Notes: generated by a model not told the origin, from the letters alone. 64,000 nucleotides of DNA from Miscanthus floridulus (GCF_019320115.1 NC_089588.1:113274733-113338732), one strand, 5' to 3'. Counted from the first letter of the stretch, positions 10,471 through 22,555 are shown. Made by a program: numbers and translations.

Positions 10471-13400
10471 TCAGGACTTGGCGTGCCTGCCGTTGGAGCC
10501 TTCGGCGACCATGCTGCCACTGCCGCAGCCTCCACCGCCACAGCCGGAGCCACAGCCGCCGCCGGATCTGGACTGGCCTTGGTCGGCCGCAGTGCTGGAG
10601 CTGAACAGGGTGCCGCAGCCTCCTCCACAACCGCTACCGCAGCCGGAGCTGCAGCCACCAGACTTAGTGTGGCTGGCCGTCTTCGAGCCTTCGGTGGCCA
10701 TGCCGCTACCACAGCCGCCGCCGCCGCCGCACCCAGAGCCGCAGCCAGCTGACTTATTGGGCAGGCCCTGGCCAGCAGCAGTGCTAGCGTTGAACAGAGT
10801 GCCGCATCCACCACCACCGCAGCCGGAGCCACAGCCGCCGGAGTTGGTTGTGTTGGTCTTGGAGCCTTTGATGACCATGCTGCTGCCACAGCCACCACCA
10901 CAGCCGGAACCACAGCCACCACCGCAGCCTCCAGACCTGGACTGGCCCTCGCTGGCCATGGTGCTGGCCTTCAGCATGGTCCCACAGCCTCCCCCGCCAC
11001 CGCAGCCACCACCACACCCGGAACCACAGCCTCTGGACTTGGCATTGTCGGCCTTGGAGTCCTCAGCCACCATGGGTCCACAGCTGCCACCACAGCCGCT
11101 TCCACAGCCAGCAGCAGACTCAGTGTGGCCGTTCTCACCACCTGCAACGACTGTGCGAGAAGCACCAGAGCTAGCATGTTCAGCCTTGCTGGCTGTCATG
11201 ACTTTGTCACCACTGAATGCCGTGCTGCAAGTGCCACATTGTGCAGGAGCCGTTGCCACGCTCCCTGCTCCGACGGTCTGTGTGTCTAGCACCATGCTAG
11301 TGTCAGATCCAAACACTGCATCCTTCTGAACCACGGCACCACCGATAAGTTTCACGCTGTCCTTGTCATCAGCGTCCATGAACAGGACTGATATCGTGAT
11401 CCATGGAAGTAGGAACCAATCCTCATTCACCTATAAGAATGACGAGCATGATTATGTTGGTGCAAAAAAAAATGTAAGAAAAGAAAAGAAAATTCAGGTT
11501 TCAAATGACAAGACAAATAGAAGTGTACCATGATAAGCTGAGATTCAGTGTCTAGCAAGGCAACAGCTTTGCCATATGGATGTTCAGCACAGAACTTTAC
11601 AGCAGTAACAGCTGTAACATCCTCAGAATGAGCGCTGCAGCATTTGCGCTCGTATTCCAGTCTCGTTCCTCGATAGAGCTTGATCTGGTTTTTTCAAACA
11701 CGTACAAAAAATTTAAGCTTGCTACATGAATACTAGCTAGTGGTCATTACAGTGAACTGAGCTTGAATTATGCATGCTTACCAGTTGGTTGAAACCTTTG
11801 AGATCGAGTAGACTGCCATCAGTGCCATGACTAATTGACAAGTTGGAGTCTTTTAGGGTCCACTTATTTTCCTTGAATTCTGCAAGCTGAAATTGCTTTT
11901 TTGGTGACTTCAATACTCCAACCAATTCTCGAACAGAAGCCATGCCATTCTTTGCCTTGTGCTCTCTGAGATACAGTGGAGTCATTAGTCTCATTTTTGC
12001 TAGCATGATTCAGATTAGTAGTAATTGACAAAAAATGTTCTTTTTTTTACAGGAACGGAAAATTTTCTCATCCTGCTTAACCTGGGAAATAAAAACAAAC
12101 TGTTCAATATATACCAGTAACTAAAGTCCCTCCACTAGTCAAATGAACTGTAGGCTGATCTGAATGAATAGTTATATATTTCTTCATAAGAGGAACAACA
12201 TCACCTCCAACTGCAACTACCGATTTCCATATTTGCATACTCAACCTCATTTGGAAGATGTAATAGACGACAAAGCCATAGCGGCAGCAGTGTAGACTAC
12301 AATGTGTCTTACTAGTCAGCATCAAACACATTGTTTAACCTACAGTTCTACCTATCTGTTCAGTTGCAGATAAAGTATCCATTCATTTCATAATAAATGA
12401 AGAAAATTACCTTATCTGAAGACGGATAAGCTCGGTACCACAATCATATACAAAACGAGTCCAGCTGCTCATGTTCTGATCCTTGATGGAATGTGGCAGA
12501 AGACACGACTTGAGAGAGAAAGGTTCCATCCTGACCATGCTGAACACCTTCTGAGCGCTGCTTGGGACAGTAGCAGAAGCTGCAACACGAAGACTGACAG
12601 GAGGGGAAGTGGCATGCCCACCATGAGTTTTCAGTTCAAACCACTTCTCGAAGGAGAGCTTAGAATCAGGCCCTATCAAATCGTGCAGTGGGAAAGAAAC
12701 CTTCCCTATTGGTTCTGGTTTCTTTGATGCCTGATCAACCATTACTGCAAGAATGAGTTCTCCGGTAGGTTCACACTGTAAACAAACTCCGGTGTTCTTC
12801 CCTGTAACTGTTGAAATATCCAACCTGCCGCCGTCACTGATAAACATATCTGATTGATTCTTGGTGAACCGTACATACACATTTTCTTTTCGAACAGCAG
12901 ACGGCAAATTCTTGATGTCCACAATTTGTAAATATAACTGCAAAGGAGGAGATGTTCAAGTCTTAATTTAGTAGAGACACTTTAGCAGAAGAATTGCTTG
13001 CTTCAGAATTTACGAAATTATCATATCAGTTATGTATCCAGAAACAACTGTTTAGTCATCGTTCATTACTAGTATGACATGCATCATTTTGAACTCACTA
13101 TCATATCAGATCATTCAAGCTAGATATGTACTTCTTTTGTAATAACTGTTACATAAAGAAGAGAGAATCATACCTCTACAGCTGTTATATCAAGGGCATT
13201 AAGATCCTTCTGAGCTTTGCAGATGTCAGACCCCGTACCAACCTCAGTACTTAATATCTGAGGAGTGGATGTCACAGGAGATGGCATGTTGCCACTGTAC
13301 ATACATCCAGCCTTCCAGTATCTTACACCAAAGGTACTCTCAAACTGTTCAGTAGTCTCGGTGAATCCAACATCGAGTTTCTTTCCTTCAGATCGATCAG

Positions 13401-15264
13401 CATCGGTGTCATCATGTTCCAGAACTTTTCCAAGAAGCTTCACCATGTCGTTGCGGTAGGTAACAGGATGCAGCTGGTGAGTGTGCCACAAGAGATCCAC
13501 GTCGTAGGTCGGTACATGGAAGCGTTGCAATCCTTTTTCTTGATTCATCTTGATCAGGTACAGAAATGCCTTGTATCGAGCTAGAGCTTCTTGGAGAAAC
13601 CGTGGATCATGCATTGTTGGTGTTCCAACCTGCCAGAAAGTGAAACTTTCTGATTTTCTGTACATATCATCATTTTATCTATTGTAAGGACCACTAATGG
13701 AAAAAATCAATAGCTGTCACCTGCACTAACTAGGTCAATTAATCTAGGTGGACATCTGTAGTGTGTTGTTCAAAAATAATGGTTGGCCTTTCAGTGTACA
13801 ATGATATAAAGTATAACTTAAAATTGTAAAATTTACTATTTATAAGTCAAACGATAATTTTGTATCACATAGGTATGCAGCATATATACTGGAACAAAGA
13901 TTGTACAAGTACCTGATAATAGAAAGAGGATTGTCTCTTAACAGCAGAGACCAGATCATAGGTGATGTCCTCTGCAGCTCCAAGGTTCACATCCATGGCA
14001 ATGTCAGAGGTTCTTGTGAACGCCAATTCGAAAGGCTCCTCAGGATACAACTCTTTCCAAATCTTTTCTGACTGAAGTGTTGATTTTGTTTGAGTGGATG
14101 ACTCAACATTGTTATTGTTCAGTATTCTACCATATACTTTCTTGCAGTCCCTTATGTACTGAACCTGAAAGATGTGTGCTTGAATAATTTGTTACCTCAG
14201 TTCTGTGAATAGCATCATCAACAAGAGTACAGGCATACAAGCTGTTTTCTTATAAATCATTTCCATGTAGAGTCATAATATATATCAGTGTCTGGTGCAG
14301 TGTTCAGATCATTCATAGCACAGGAAGGGCACGTGAATTACAGAGGATCATCGTGGTAAGGATGTGTACCGGGTTAAGCCGATGGCAGTGCCAAATCCAC
14401 TCACAATCAAGAGGAACAACCAATGGCCCATCTACAACCGCAGCCTTACTGTGCTTATCAAGAAGGGGAAGCCAGCATGCTTTGTACCTAGCATATAGCA
14501 ACAAAACCAAACAAAAAAAAGTCAATGGGTATTATATCTCAGGACATGAATGAGATCACAATCTTTCTGTATTGGTAAGTACAGGAGTGTATCCCAGCAC
14601 AAGAAAAAAAAAATCATGGAACCATCAGTAATTGAACATGACAGTGACTTCTTAGGTGACATGCACATCATTTTCAAGTAAATATCTCCTGGTAAGGCCA
14701 AAAAATAGAAAGACTATTCACGCAATTGGTTCAAGCCTTCTGCTGAATTCTGCCCCCAAAACTGAAGTTCAGGCACCTGCCCCCCTGCAGCCCTTAGTCC
14801 CTTACTATCCACTATCCAACTAGAGATTTCTTCGATTGATTTTCATCTAGATGGTTGCTTTACAGAAATAAAGAGGAATTTGCAGTCAAGATTAATGTAC
14901 CAGCATTTTCAATCTCATGAGTTTCCTAAAGATTCACTAAATGGATCATGCTCCGGAGCCGGCAAAGATGAACAGTCGACGACCAATCATGAAGCAAGCA
15001 CTAAAAACGTCCCTTGCTTTCTCCAAGAGCCAAACAGCTGAGCCAAGGGGAAGAAAAACAAAGAACCTTTTTTTTTTCCGCAAAAAACAATCATCCGTAC
15101 CTGCGTATGGCCCTGTCGAGCAGCGGGCCCTCGTCGTAGAGCCAGCGGCGGCGGTCCACCGCCGCGAGGAACTGCAGCTGCCGCAGCGCGGCCGCGACAA
15201 GGTCCGCCCCGACGGGGACCCCCTCCTGCGCCGCCGCCCACCGCGCCGCCTGCTCCCCGTCCAT
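10471..15264 (-). CDS. Glycine-rich domain protein (GRDP), eight exons
   Basis: Plant GRDPs (PF07173) are linked to ABA, osmotic-stress and growth responses; the biochemical role is unknown. Exons inferred from splice sites: 15264-15101, 14487-14370, 14164-13913, 13629-13174, 12937-12411, 11989-11782, 11684-11529, 11430-10471. These stay in frame and give about 946 residues. The start MDGEQAARW is the only ATG in frame with the conserved RQLQFLAAVDR. Conserved histidine motifs CEWIWHCHRLNP and DLLWHTHQLHP are present. From about residue 735 the tail is a run of Cys-Gly repeats (SGGCGSGCGGGCGT plus a variable linker), seven before the stop. That stop is TGA at 10473-10471, where copy A has GGA; two more repeats remain readable to TGA at 10308-10306, so about 55 residues are lost. 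The acceptor of exon 6 is the least certain border. Confidence 0.9.
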
Positions 15265-15899
15265 CTCCTCCTCCCCTCGCCGCCTGCGGAACCTGTCACC
15301 ACAAGGTCAGACGGCAGGGTGGCTATTCGCGAGGCGCGATCAGGGCGGACCAACGGGTTGTTGATTTGTTGCTTCCGCACTGCGGCGGCAAGAAAGAATC
15401 CGCGACACGGTTTCTTGCTCGGGACCGTTTGACTTTGGTATTTCAGAGGTGAAAAAAAGGTTGGATTTTTTTATACGGAGTATGAACAGTGCGTCTACCT
15501 CTATCTGTCTCGGATTTGATTTTTTGAAAACAGTAACATCTGATTTTTTTTTTTCACAAACGGAAGAGGACTTAACGCCTGGGATATCCATAGCCACCGC
15601 CCGGGTTGGTCGCACTCGCACCTAACGCCCCCTCCTCACTCGGCAGATGCAGTACGGTCGTACAAGCACCGTGTAGTACAGAAAATCAGAAACCCTGGCT
15701 CGTCGTACAACTGCGGACTGTATATAGCGCACCAGGCAACAAAGTCAGCTGCTCTGGCTGCCGGCCAACACATCAGAGTTTGAACGTAACACGAGGAGTA
15801 CTTTGCAGATGATCGAGCGTCAGTTGCTACATTACATGGTACAGGAAAAATTGTCACAATGGCAGGCACTGAACCCTGTGGTGTTCGATGCATGCTCGC
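15265..15899. other. Spacer between GRDP start and SEP-like 3' end
   Basis: About 635 bp separates the GRDP start codon from the stop of the upstream same-strand gene. It should contain the GRDP promoter and 5' UTR and the 3' UTR of the SEP-like gene. I see no clear TATA box, tandem repeat or other gene. Confidence 0.5.
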
Positions 15900-16786
15900 T
15901 CAGTCTTGCGAGCCTCCTGACTGGAGCAGGAAGAAGACGGCGAGGCCGACGACGAGCCCCGACACGACGAGCGCCAGCGTCGGCGCCGGAGAAGCCACGC
16001 CCAAGTTCTGCACCCACCAAATTAAAGGCGATCGAGCGGCACTTTTCATGTTAGCATTGCAATTGCAATGACCGCGCGGACTGCTGCTGCTGCTGTCAGT
16101 GTTACTCGTATCGTACCTGGAGGAAGCCTTTGCCGGTGGCCACCTCGACGGCGATCGCGGAGGCGAAGCCGACCATGGCCGCGCGGCCCAGCCATACGTC
16201 GGGTCCGCCGCCGCCGCCGCTGCTCTGCTTCGCACTCTGCTCGCACCTGATGGACAGCGACCTGCTGGCGGCCCTGCAGGCGACGCGGCTCTTGCTGGAG
16301 GTGATGCGCAGTGCAGATGCTGCATTCGACACAGTGCTTCTCAGAACACACAAGTAAATATAGGACAGCCAACATTCAGTAGCCATGCTCATCGTCCATA
16401 ATGTTAGCCTTGATATAGGAATTCAAAGAACACATTTTCTTATCGAAAAATCTCAAGAATCAACAAATGAACAAACAATGACTGAGTAACGAGATCTAAA
16501 AAACCCTACGACCGTACAACTAGGACGACTGAATGCCCTCATCATAATCCGCCATGAGCACACAGCACTGGCATCGGACATGGACATGCACAGAGACTAA
16601 CGACAGAAAGCTTTGACTGAACTCTGCAGCTAGCTAGATTCACATTCACGATGTTGCACAAGATGGACTGGAATAATGCAGATCGACCTGCTGACACGTA
16701 CCGTGGCTGGACATGCCGCTGAACGATGGCGCCGCGGCGGCGGCGGCCACCACCGGAGACGAGCGGAGGACGGAGAAGGGCGCCAT
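15900..16786 (-). CDS. SEP1: Stress-enhanced protein-like two-helix LHC relative
   Basis: A small nuclear gene for a thylakoid protein of the light-harvesting-like (LIL/SEP) family, which helps bind chlorophyll or dissipate energy under high light. Exons 16786-16702, 16319-16117 and 16007-15900 have AG/GT borders and matching phases, giving 131 residues. Start MAPFSVLRSSP is followed by an Ala/Ser-rich, Arg-containing stretch typical of a plastid transit peptide. Helix 1 is WLGRAAMVGFASAIAVEVA with the GR.AM chlorophyll-binding signature; helix 2 is TLALVVSGLVVGLAVFFLL; the end is SGGSQD. Two membrane helices rather than one or three favour SEP1/SEP2 over OHP or ELIP. The exact paralogue is less sure than the family. 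The reading frame looks intact. Confidence 0.82.
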
Positions 16787-17129
16787 GAGACCGGACTGCT
16801 TGCAAGCTTCCTCCTCCTCTGGTCTTCAATGAATCCTCAGCTCGTCGTCGTGCTCGCGTTTTTGTCTGCAAGGGTGGGTGGAAGCGCAGGAGCCAGGCGA
16901 AGTGAGTGGCCGTCGGCTGGCCGACGTGGCAGTCTGGAAGAACTGCAAGACACCCTTATCCGAGAAAATTCCATATTGCTTTACGTGGTGGGCTGGAGGA
17001 GCTGTCCATGTAGCTTGTTCGGCCCGCCTTGAACAGGCCCGTTTGGAAACCGAGACTGGGCCCAAGGACTGTAAACAAGCGCAGATGATCATGGTGTTAC
17101 ACCTGAAGAAGCCGCTGCACCTGATGATG
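16787..17129. other. Upstream region of the SEP-like gene
   Basis: This 340-bp interval must hold the SEP-like promoter. No clear TATA box or light-response cluster stands out by eye. The gypsy gag fragment begins directly beyond it, so the promoter is short or includes retroelement sequence. Confidence 0.4.
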
Positions 17130-17760
17130 ATGATGGCGGGAGCACGAGCAAGGCCGTCCGCGTCCAGACCACGTCGCGCAAAGGAAGGCCAACCCGAAGA
17201 CGTCCGGCCCATCCTGGGTCCAGTCCATCCAGAAGGCGTAATCGTTTTGGACGAGTTGAAGTCCCTCCGCAGCGACATGAATGACCAGATTCGCGGAGAC
17301 GTCTCGGGTCTGCAAGTTTCACTCTCGGATCGCATCTCGGGTCCAGACAAGCCGGCATTCCCAGCACCACCGCCCGTGACTGATGATCGGCGTGGGCGCG
17401 GGGTGGAGGACAAGCTCGCCACGTTGCGCAACTACAGACGTGCCCGTGGTTTGTGCTTTCGTTGCGGCGAAAAATGGTCTCGCGACCATCGCTGCCCGGA
17501 GCAGATTCCGCTCCATGTGTTGCAAGAGACCTGGGAGCTCTGCCAGAGTGATGATTCAGAGTGTGATGATGCCGCCGTTGACAATGCGGCTGAGCCGCTG
17601 TGCTGTGTTACCATTTCTGTTGCTGCAACTCAGGGCGTTCACGCACCACGCACCATTCAGTTTCAAGGTGAGATCCAAGGGAAGAATGTCTTGATTCTAC
17701 TTGATTCGGGCAGTTCTCACTCCTTCATCAGTTCATCACTTGCTGTTTCACTTACTGGGA
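17130..17760 (+). mobile_element. Ty3/gypsy gag-protease fragment
   Basis: The plus-strand frame contains a zinc knuckle CFRCGEKWSRDHRC (bases 17454-17495), the preceding ..RNYRRARGL motif, and the start of an aspartic protease with the active site LLDSGSSHSFIS near 17700-17735. This order is the gag-protease junction of plant chromovirus-type gypsy elements. The coding match ends at about 17757, where reverse transcriptase should follow, and most of gag before the knuckle is missing, so this is a doubly truncated remnant. No LTR is visible beside it. The frame extends upstream to about 16878, but that part has no recognisable domain. Confidence 0.82.
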
Positions 17761-17774
17761 AGAGTAACAAATAA

Positions 17775-19099
17775 GTGGTAAAATTCCTATTTCAAAAGCA
17801 AAAAAATGTATAAAGAAGGGAAAAATCATCAATGGAAAAAGACCACTTTGTAAAGGAAAACATGTTGATAAAAGCATAGAAATAGCTAATATTGCGAAAT
17901 ATGTCTCAAATTGACGAGGAATTTATTCAAACTTAAATAAAAAAGTACTCCAGCTTGGGGAGAAAGTTGTTCTAGCTTTAAAATGAAAGCATTTATTAAT
18001 ACTAGTAAAATATGCCCGTGCGTTGCAACCGGAGGAAAAAAACTACCCCAAACATTGCAAAGTATAAAAATATTTAGACACAAGTATATGATAGCTTTAA
18101 TTTTCATACTATTCATGTGGTGCTACACTTAAATATTGAGCTCAGTGACATTCTTGGAGATCCATAAAAATGTGTAAATCCTCGTATCTGATTAAAGTTG
18201 GATTGAGCCGCCACATCTGAAAATCAAGTCTCATGCTAGTTTTGGATTACAATAGCTTTAGACGGTCTCATATAGAATCTATATATATAGATTGAAAACG
18301 TGTGAAGCAAAATATGAAACGATCTGGTGCTAAGCAAGTTAAAATATTGAACCCTAGTCTTAATGTGTAGGTAGCGGATTTGAATTCCTCTTTTTACATT
18401 GTACTCCGTCGGTCGAGAAAAGAATGCAACTACGGGCTGCGTACCCGGAAAAATAGTTCATATTTGACCAGATTTCTAATAAATAGTGTTCATATTTATG
18501 GCTCCGAATCAATTTTTTATGAAAGTATATTTCGTAATTAATCTAATGATATTTATTTAATATTATAAATATTAATATTTTTTTATCTATAATTAGTTAA
18601 ACTCGAGGTACTAAGACGTGACACAACAATTGCATTCGGAGGCAGCACGTCACTAAATTTCACGTTCGCTGGCGATCTGACAGCTCATCTTCTGCACCGC
18701 ATACTTTCCTTCCCCTACAGTTGTTTTACTCCTTTCTCATCTCCTACCATGACTACTCAGCCTGTGCCGTCCAGCACCGAGCTTAGCATGGCCTTGTGGC
18801 GTGGGTAAGGGCCCCTGCTCCTCGCCATGGCTGGCGCTATGGCCACCAAGCTCAAGCACGAGTAAGTCGACCATGGTGAAGGGGCGGAGGACGTTGATCT
18901 CCTCATCTGTGTGCCGGGCATCGAGCTCGCTGGCAAAGCATCCTAGCCATCGAGCCCGGCGAGCGTCCCCGCCGTCTAGCTCACCGACCACGCATCCGTG
19001 ATTTAACCCATCCAAATACATGAAGGTAGACCGATTTGTCTTTTTGGTTCAAGCGATGGGATTTTTTTTTGTTTGTTTGGGATTTTGAAGTCTTGCTCG
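17775..19099. other. Intergenic with degenerate transposon pieces
   Basis: AT-rich DNA. Near 18005 it carries TATGCCCGTGCGTTGCAACC, a motif I associate with high-copy grass repeats, and near 18402 a Stowaway-like end. The 18690-19020 part is GC-richer, with frames on both strands that have no family character. The CACTA element is inserted at its right edge. Confidence 0.45.
18402..18650. mobile_element. Degenerate Stowaway-type MITE
   Basis: The left end TACTCCGTCGGTCGAGAAAA followed by GAATGCAACTAC resembles the Stowaway consensus (CTCCCTCCGT.CC). The AT-rich interior is followed near 18632 by CAATTGCATTCGGAGG, a partial inverted counterpart. The right end is eroded and the TA duplications are not convincing. 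Confidence 0.45.
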
Positions 19100-19127
19100 C
19101 ACTACTACACAAACTTTACTGGAGGCG

Positions 19128-19420
19128 GGCATTTTTTGTTTTCCGCGGCGGGCAAAGCCGTCCGCCGCGGCCTAGAGGCCACGGTAAATCGTGGCTTAAC
19201 CGCGGCGGGCGGCTTTGCCCGCCGCGGTTAACCGATTTACCACGGCGGGCGGTGTAACGTGCCCGCCGCGGTAAACATACTTTTACCACGGCGGTCACGT
19301 TGAACCGCCCGCCGCGGTAAATTATTTTACCGCGGCGGACACGGTACAAAGCCCGCCGCGGTTATGTTCGTTAGCCGTGGCGGGCATTATTATTTGCCCG
19401 CCTCGGTAAATTATTTCCTG
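19128..19420. repeat. Left subterminal palindromic repeats of CACTA element
   Basis: Units of the form TTACCGCGGCGGGC...GCCCGCCGCGGTAA recur about every 50-60 bp, alternating direct and inverted copies, so most of the region can fold into GC-rich hairpins. In En/Spm elements such subterminal motifs are the binding sites of the element's accessory protein. They are also dense in CG and CHG methylation sites. Confidence 0.88.
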
Positions 19421-19651
19421 AATTAAAAAAAATACAGCAGCCATATAATTAAATTCAAATTCAAATTCAAATTTAAATCACATCCAGATTTCACAAATTA
19501 AACTTAAAAAGTATGCAGGCATTACACATGAGATAATATACATATATATACATTCACTTAGTCGTTCTTGTCATTGTTAATTCATTACATTTACATATTA
19601 AAGTCGTTATACATGCCCTAAGGAGTAATCTTGCGGACGCATCATCGTGGG

Positions 19652-22555
19652 CTATTTTCTCAGCCTCTCGTACTCCGGTAAAATCGCTAGCTGGCTGTTC
19701 TCATTGAAGAACGTGCTCCCTTCAAGCACGCATTTGTCTAAGACAAACTTACATATGTCCGCCTTTGTCTGCTTGAAGGAGTGTTGGGTGCTCTGCACGT
19801 CTCTCCACCAGTTCAATCCATTCTTGAGCACCCTCCAACTGCTGCTGTACTGCTTGCACTCCCTCAGGTACTCACAGACGTAGAAGCCACAGGTTTGTGA
19901 TCCTACCGGTTGTTTGGCACACTGCATGATCGATACACAAGCATTAGAATACAGGCATTAGAACGCTTATGAACAGAACGCACAATTAAACCTTTCAAAT
20001 ACTTACCGGAAAGTTGCGTCTGATTTTGATGCGGTTCTTATGCTTAGCCTTAAAATTCTCTGTTCTTCGATCATAGCATTCAGGATCCTTCACGTACTCC
20101 TTATAAGCGCTATATGAAATGTACTAGTATTAGGCAGGGCATTAGAACGCATATGAGAAGACAGTTCAGTCACTTACACTCTGAGGCAATCTTCAAAGGC
20201 CTTGTACCCTTTTAAGTTTGGCATTCTCAACGAATCAAATACGCAGGCCCTGCCATCCTGAGGGTAGATGATAAATGCAACCCAGTGACCCTCGAGGCCT
20301 TGGCTGCGCCATTGAAACAAAATACAGGTTACAATGAGAAATAATAATACTAGCTAGCTACCCACTTATCTCTACAGGCATGTCTTTGACTTACCCAAAG
20401 TGGTAGGCAGCTACGATACACCCATTTCTCCTGATCTTCTTCATTGCTCCTAGTATGTACCTTGAAATGTTCAACTTCTCATTGTCCATCAGTTTCTTCC
20501 TGTGCGCCTCTCTCTGTCGCTTGGTCAAGTCTTTCATGGTTGGATGATTGTCATCTAGGTGGTAACCAATGATGACTCTTTGAGCAATATGCATTGGAGA
20601 TAGATAGATAACATCAAGTTTTAGTTCCTTGGATATATAGGCCATCAACCTGCAAGGACAAGCCATCGTGGCATATATAAGTAGTCTTGACCGATTCAAA
20701 GGCAGGTGATATGTGAAACTCGCAATTCATCACTTACATAGAGAACAAGGTGACTTGGGCGATGTCAAGGTCTTGTTCCCATAGTAGTCTGTACATGTCG
20801 TGGAAGTCCACGGGGAGTTCTACATCGTTGCCGGGCAAGTGGAAGTACTCCGCCACAACCTTGACTAGAAAACCATGTAGGCCAGCTTTTGCCGCTTCCA
20901 TGTACCAGAGATGAAACCTCCTTGTCTCCCACCTTTCTTCGTCGACGAGCTGGGCCTTGGTTATCATGAACTTCCCATGCTCGTAATGGCCGGGGCAGTC
21001 ATCCGATTTAGGAAATAGATGGAAAGGTGATCTTGGCCTGGGATAGAAATGTTAGTACCATATTATGGCAAAGAAAAGTTATTAGCAAATTATGCTCGCC
21101 GCTACCATACCTTTCGAACTCAAGTGAGTATGTGAGATGCCCTTGGTCGCCTTTAGTCTTCGCCGGTGGTGGAGGACAGTGGCTTGTGCTCGCAATGGCA
21201 GCAGGCGATGTCTTTGCCCCTAGTTCCTCCGTGCCTCCCGGTCCTTTGCTTGTGCCCTTAGACGGACTATCGGGAGGTGCGGGTGGACTTGTTGTTGGAG
21301 GAGGAGAACGAGGGTGAGGGCTTGTGCCTCGGGGTGACTTCCTTCCCTTGTCATCCCCGCCATTGCCTTCGTCATCGCCGTCGCCGTGATCCGGATCATC
21401 GGGGGGACAAGATCCGGCAACGGATGGTTGTGATGCTGGTGTCGCCATCGGCGTAGAAGTCGGCGTCGAGAGAATGATCTCTATGTCGTCCTTGTTCCAT
21501 AGGACTTCGGAACCAATGGCAGCTCCAAGGATCGTTACCCCTTGTGCAGTTGGATATTCCATTTCAAATTCTTCGTATTGGGTCGCATACCATGTAAGTA
21601 TCACGGCAGCATAGTTGGCAGGGATCTGGTCTTGGTTGAAATCTTTGATATCTTCTTTGGGGTGCATGTAACCCTCACCCACGGTCAACTTTTTCGCCCT
21701 GCCGAACGGGATGTTGAGGTTGACGCGCATGGGTTGCCGGATGTCGTCGACGGGGTGCCTTGGGCGATCCTCGATCATCGGCAGTGGCTGCCCTTGTGTC
21801 TGCCCTTGTGGAACTTGTGGCACGGCCACGCCTGCCTGGCGAAGCATCTGTGACCTCATCGACACCATATCTGGGTCATTGCTCGTGAAGGCTTCTTTTA
21901 TGGACCGACTGATCATTTCGGCCACGCCTTGATCATAGCCCTTCTGAAAGATGCCCTCCTTGTACCTCTGCCTTGACCGGTATGTGGCAGCGTCGGATTG
22001 CCATGACTCCACTGAGTTCCAGCTCATCTTCGACGACATGCCACGGACGCGGCCACGGTGCTCGGGGGTTCCCAGCGCTAGGGTCAGCAAGTCCTGGCCC
22101 CTGCGAACCTCGAAGCTGTCCTTGGATTTAGCGGCCTGGATGAGAGCCCTCTCCACCTCCTCGAACTTCGGCTCATTGAACTTGCTCGCGCCCTCCTTGA
22201 GCTTCTTCGGCTTGCGGGCATAAATGAAGTCCTTAGCCCTCAAGTCTACACCGTCATACGGATCGGGAAGCCCGGCGGCAGCTCTAGCCCTTTCTTCCTC
22301 CCGCCACTAGGGCCTCTTACCAGCAAACCCAGTCATGCCCAAGTGGTGGGGGTGCAGGTTCTTCTTCGCGAGTGCGCTGAACTTGGCGCTCTTTGCCTTT
22401 GCTTCTTCTGTTGTTCTTTGTTTGCAGAACTCTTCCCAGTGATGTTCCTTCACCATAGTGTATTTGACACAGGGTGACTTGCCTAGCTTCAGGTAGTACC
22501 TGGTCAGCATGGACTTGAAGTTTCTAAATTGCTCTTGTGATGGTTCTGGACCCAT
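19652..22555 (-). pseudogene. CACTA second gene: TNPA-like region plus Ulp1-type protease
   Basis: Exons inferred from splice sites: 22555-21111, 21037-20738, 20649-20395, 20303-20178, 20109-20007, 19921-19652, all in compatible phase. The N-terminal half has the plant CACTA accessory signature KPKKLKEGA..NEP and GTPEHRGRVRGMSSKMSW, followed by a Pro/Ser/Gly/Asp-rich linker. The C-terminal half is a C48 (Ulp1/SENP-like) cysteine protease: His in GHWVAFII, Asp in VFDSL and Cys in GSQTCGFYVCEYL, so the catalytic residues remain. A TAG at 22309-22307, after GFAGKRP, interrupts the frame. The 5' end is abnormal: the frame starts inside the end of the transposase gene, suggesting a deletion that removed the original first exons. 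The protease's role in transposition is not established. Confidence 0.85.

Larger units (their letters stand above)
9128..11790. repeat. Segmental duplication, copy B (GRDP 3' half)
   Basis: This is the counterpart of 3781-6493. Its left junction at 9098-9128 repeats the motif ATTAGGCCCAGTGTTCTATGG twice within about 45 bp, directly where the NLR exon is cut. On the right it runs on into GRDP exon 6 and the rest of the gene, so this copy holds the ancestral arrangement. Confidence 0.88.

Noticed and set aside
10313..11329. Long plus-strand frame rich in PQPPPQPEPQPPDL (and its twin near 4934-5978)
   Set aside because: It is the antisense of the GRDP Cys-Gly repeats; GGC/TGT-rich codons read backward give Pro/Gln/Glu. 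No plant proline-rich signal peptide and no splice support.
18000..18045. Helitron end
   Set aside because: ATGCCCGTGCGTTGCAACC looks like a high-copy grass motif, but no CTRR terminus with a hairpin could be placed.
18737..19021. 94-codon minus-strand frame before the CACTA element
   Set aside because: No recognisable domain and no splice partner; the opposite strand is equally open in places.
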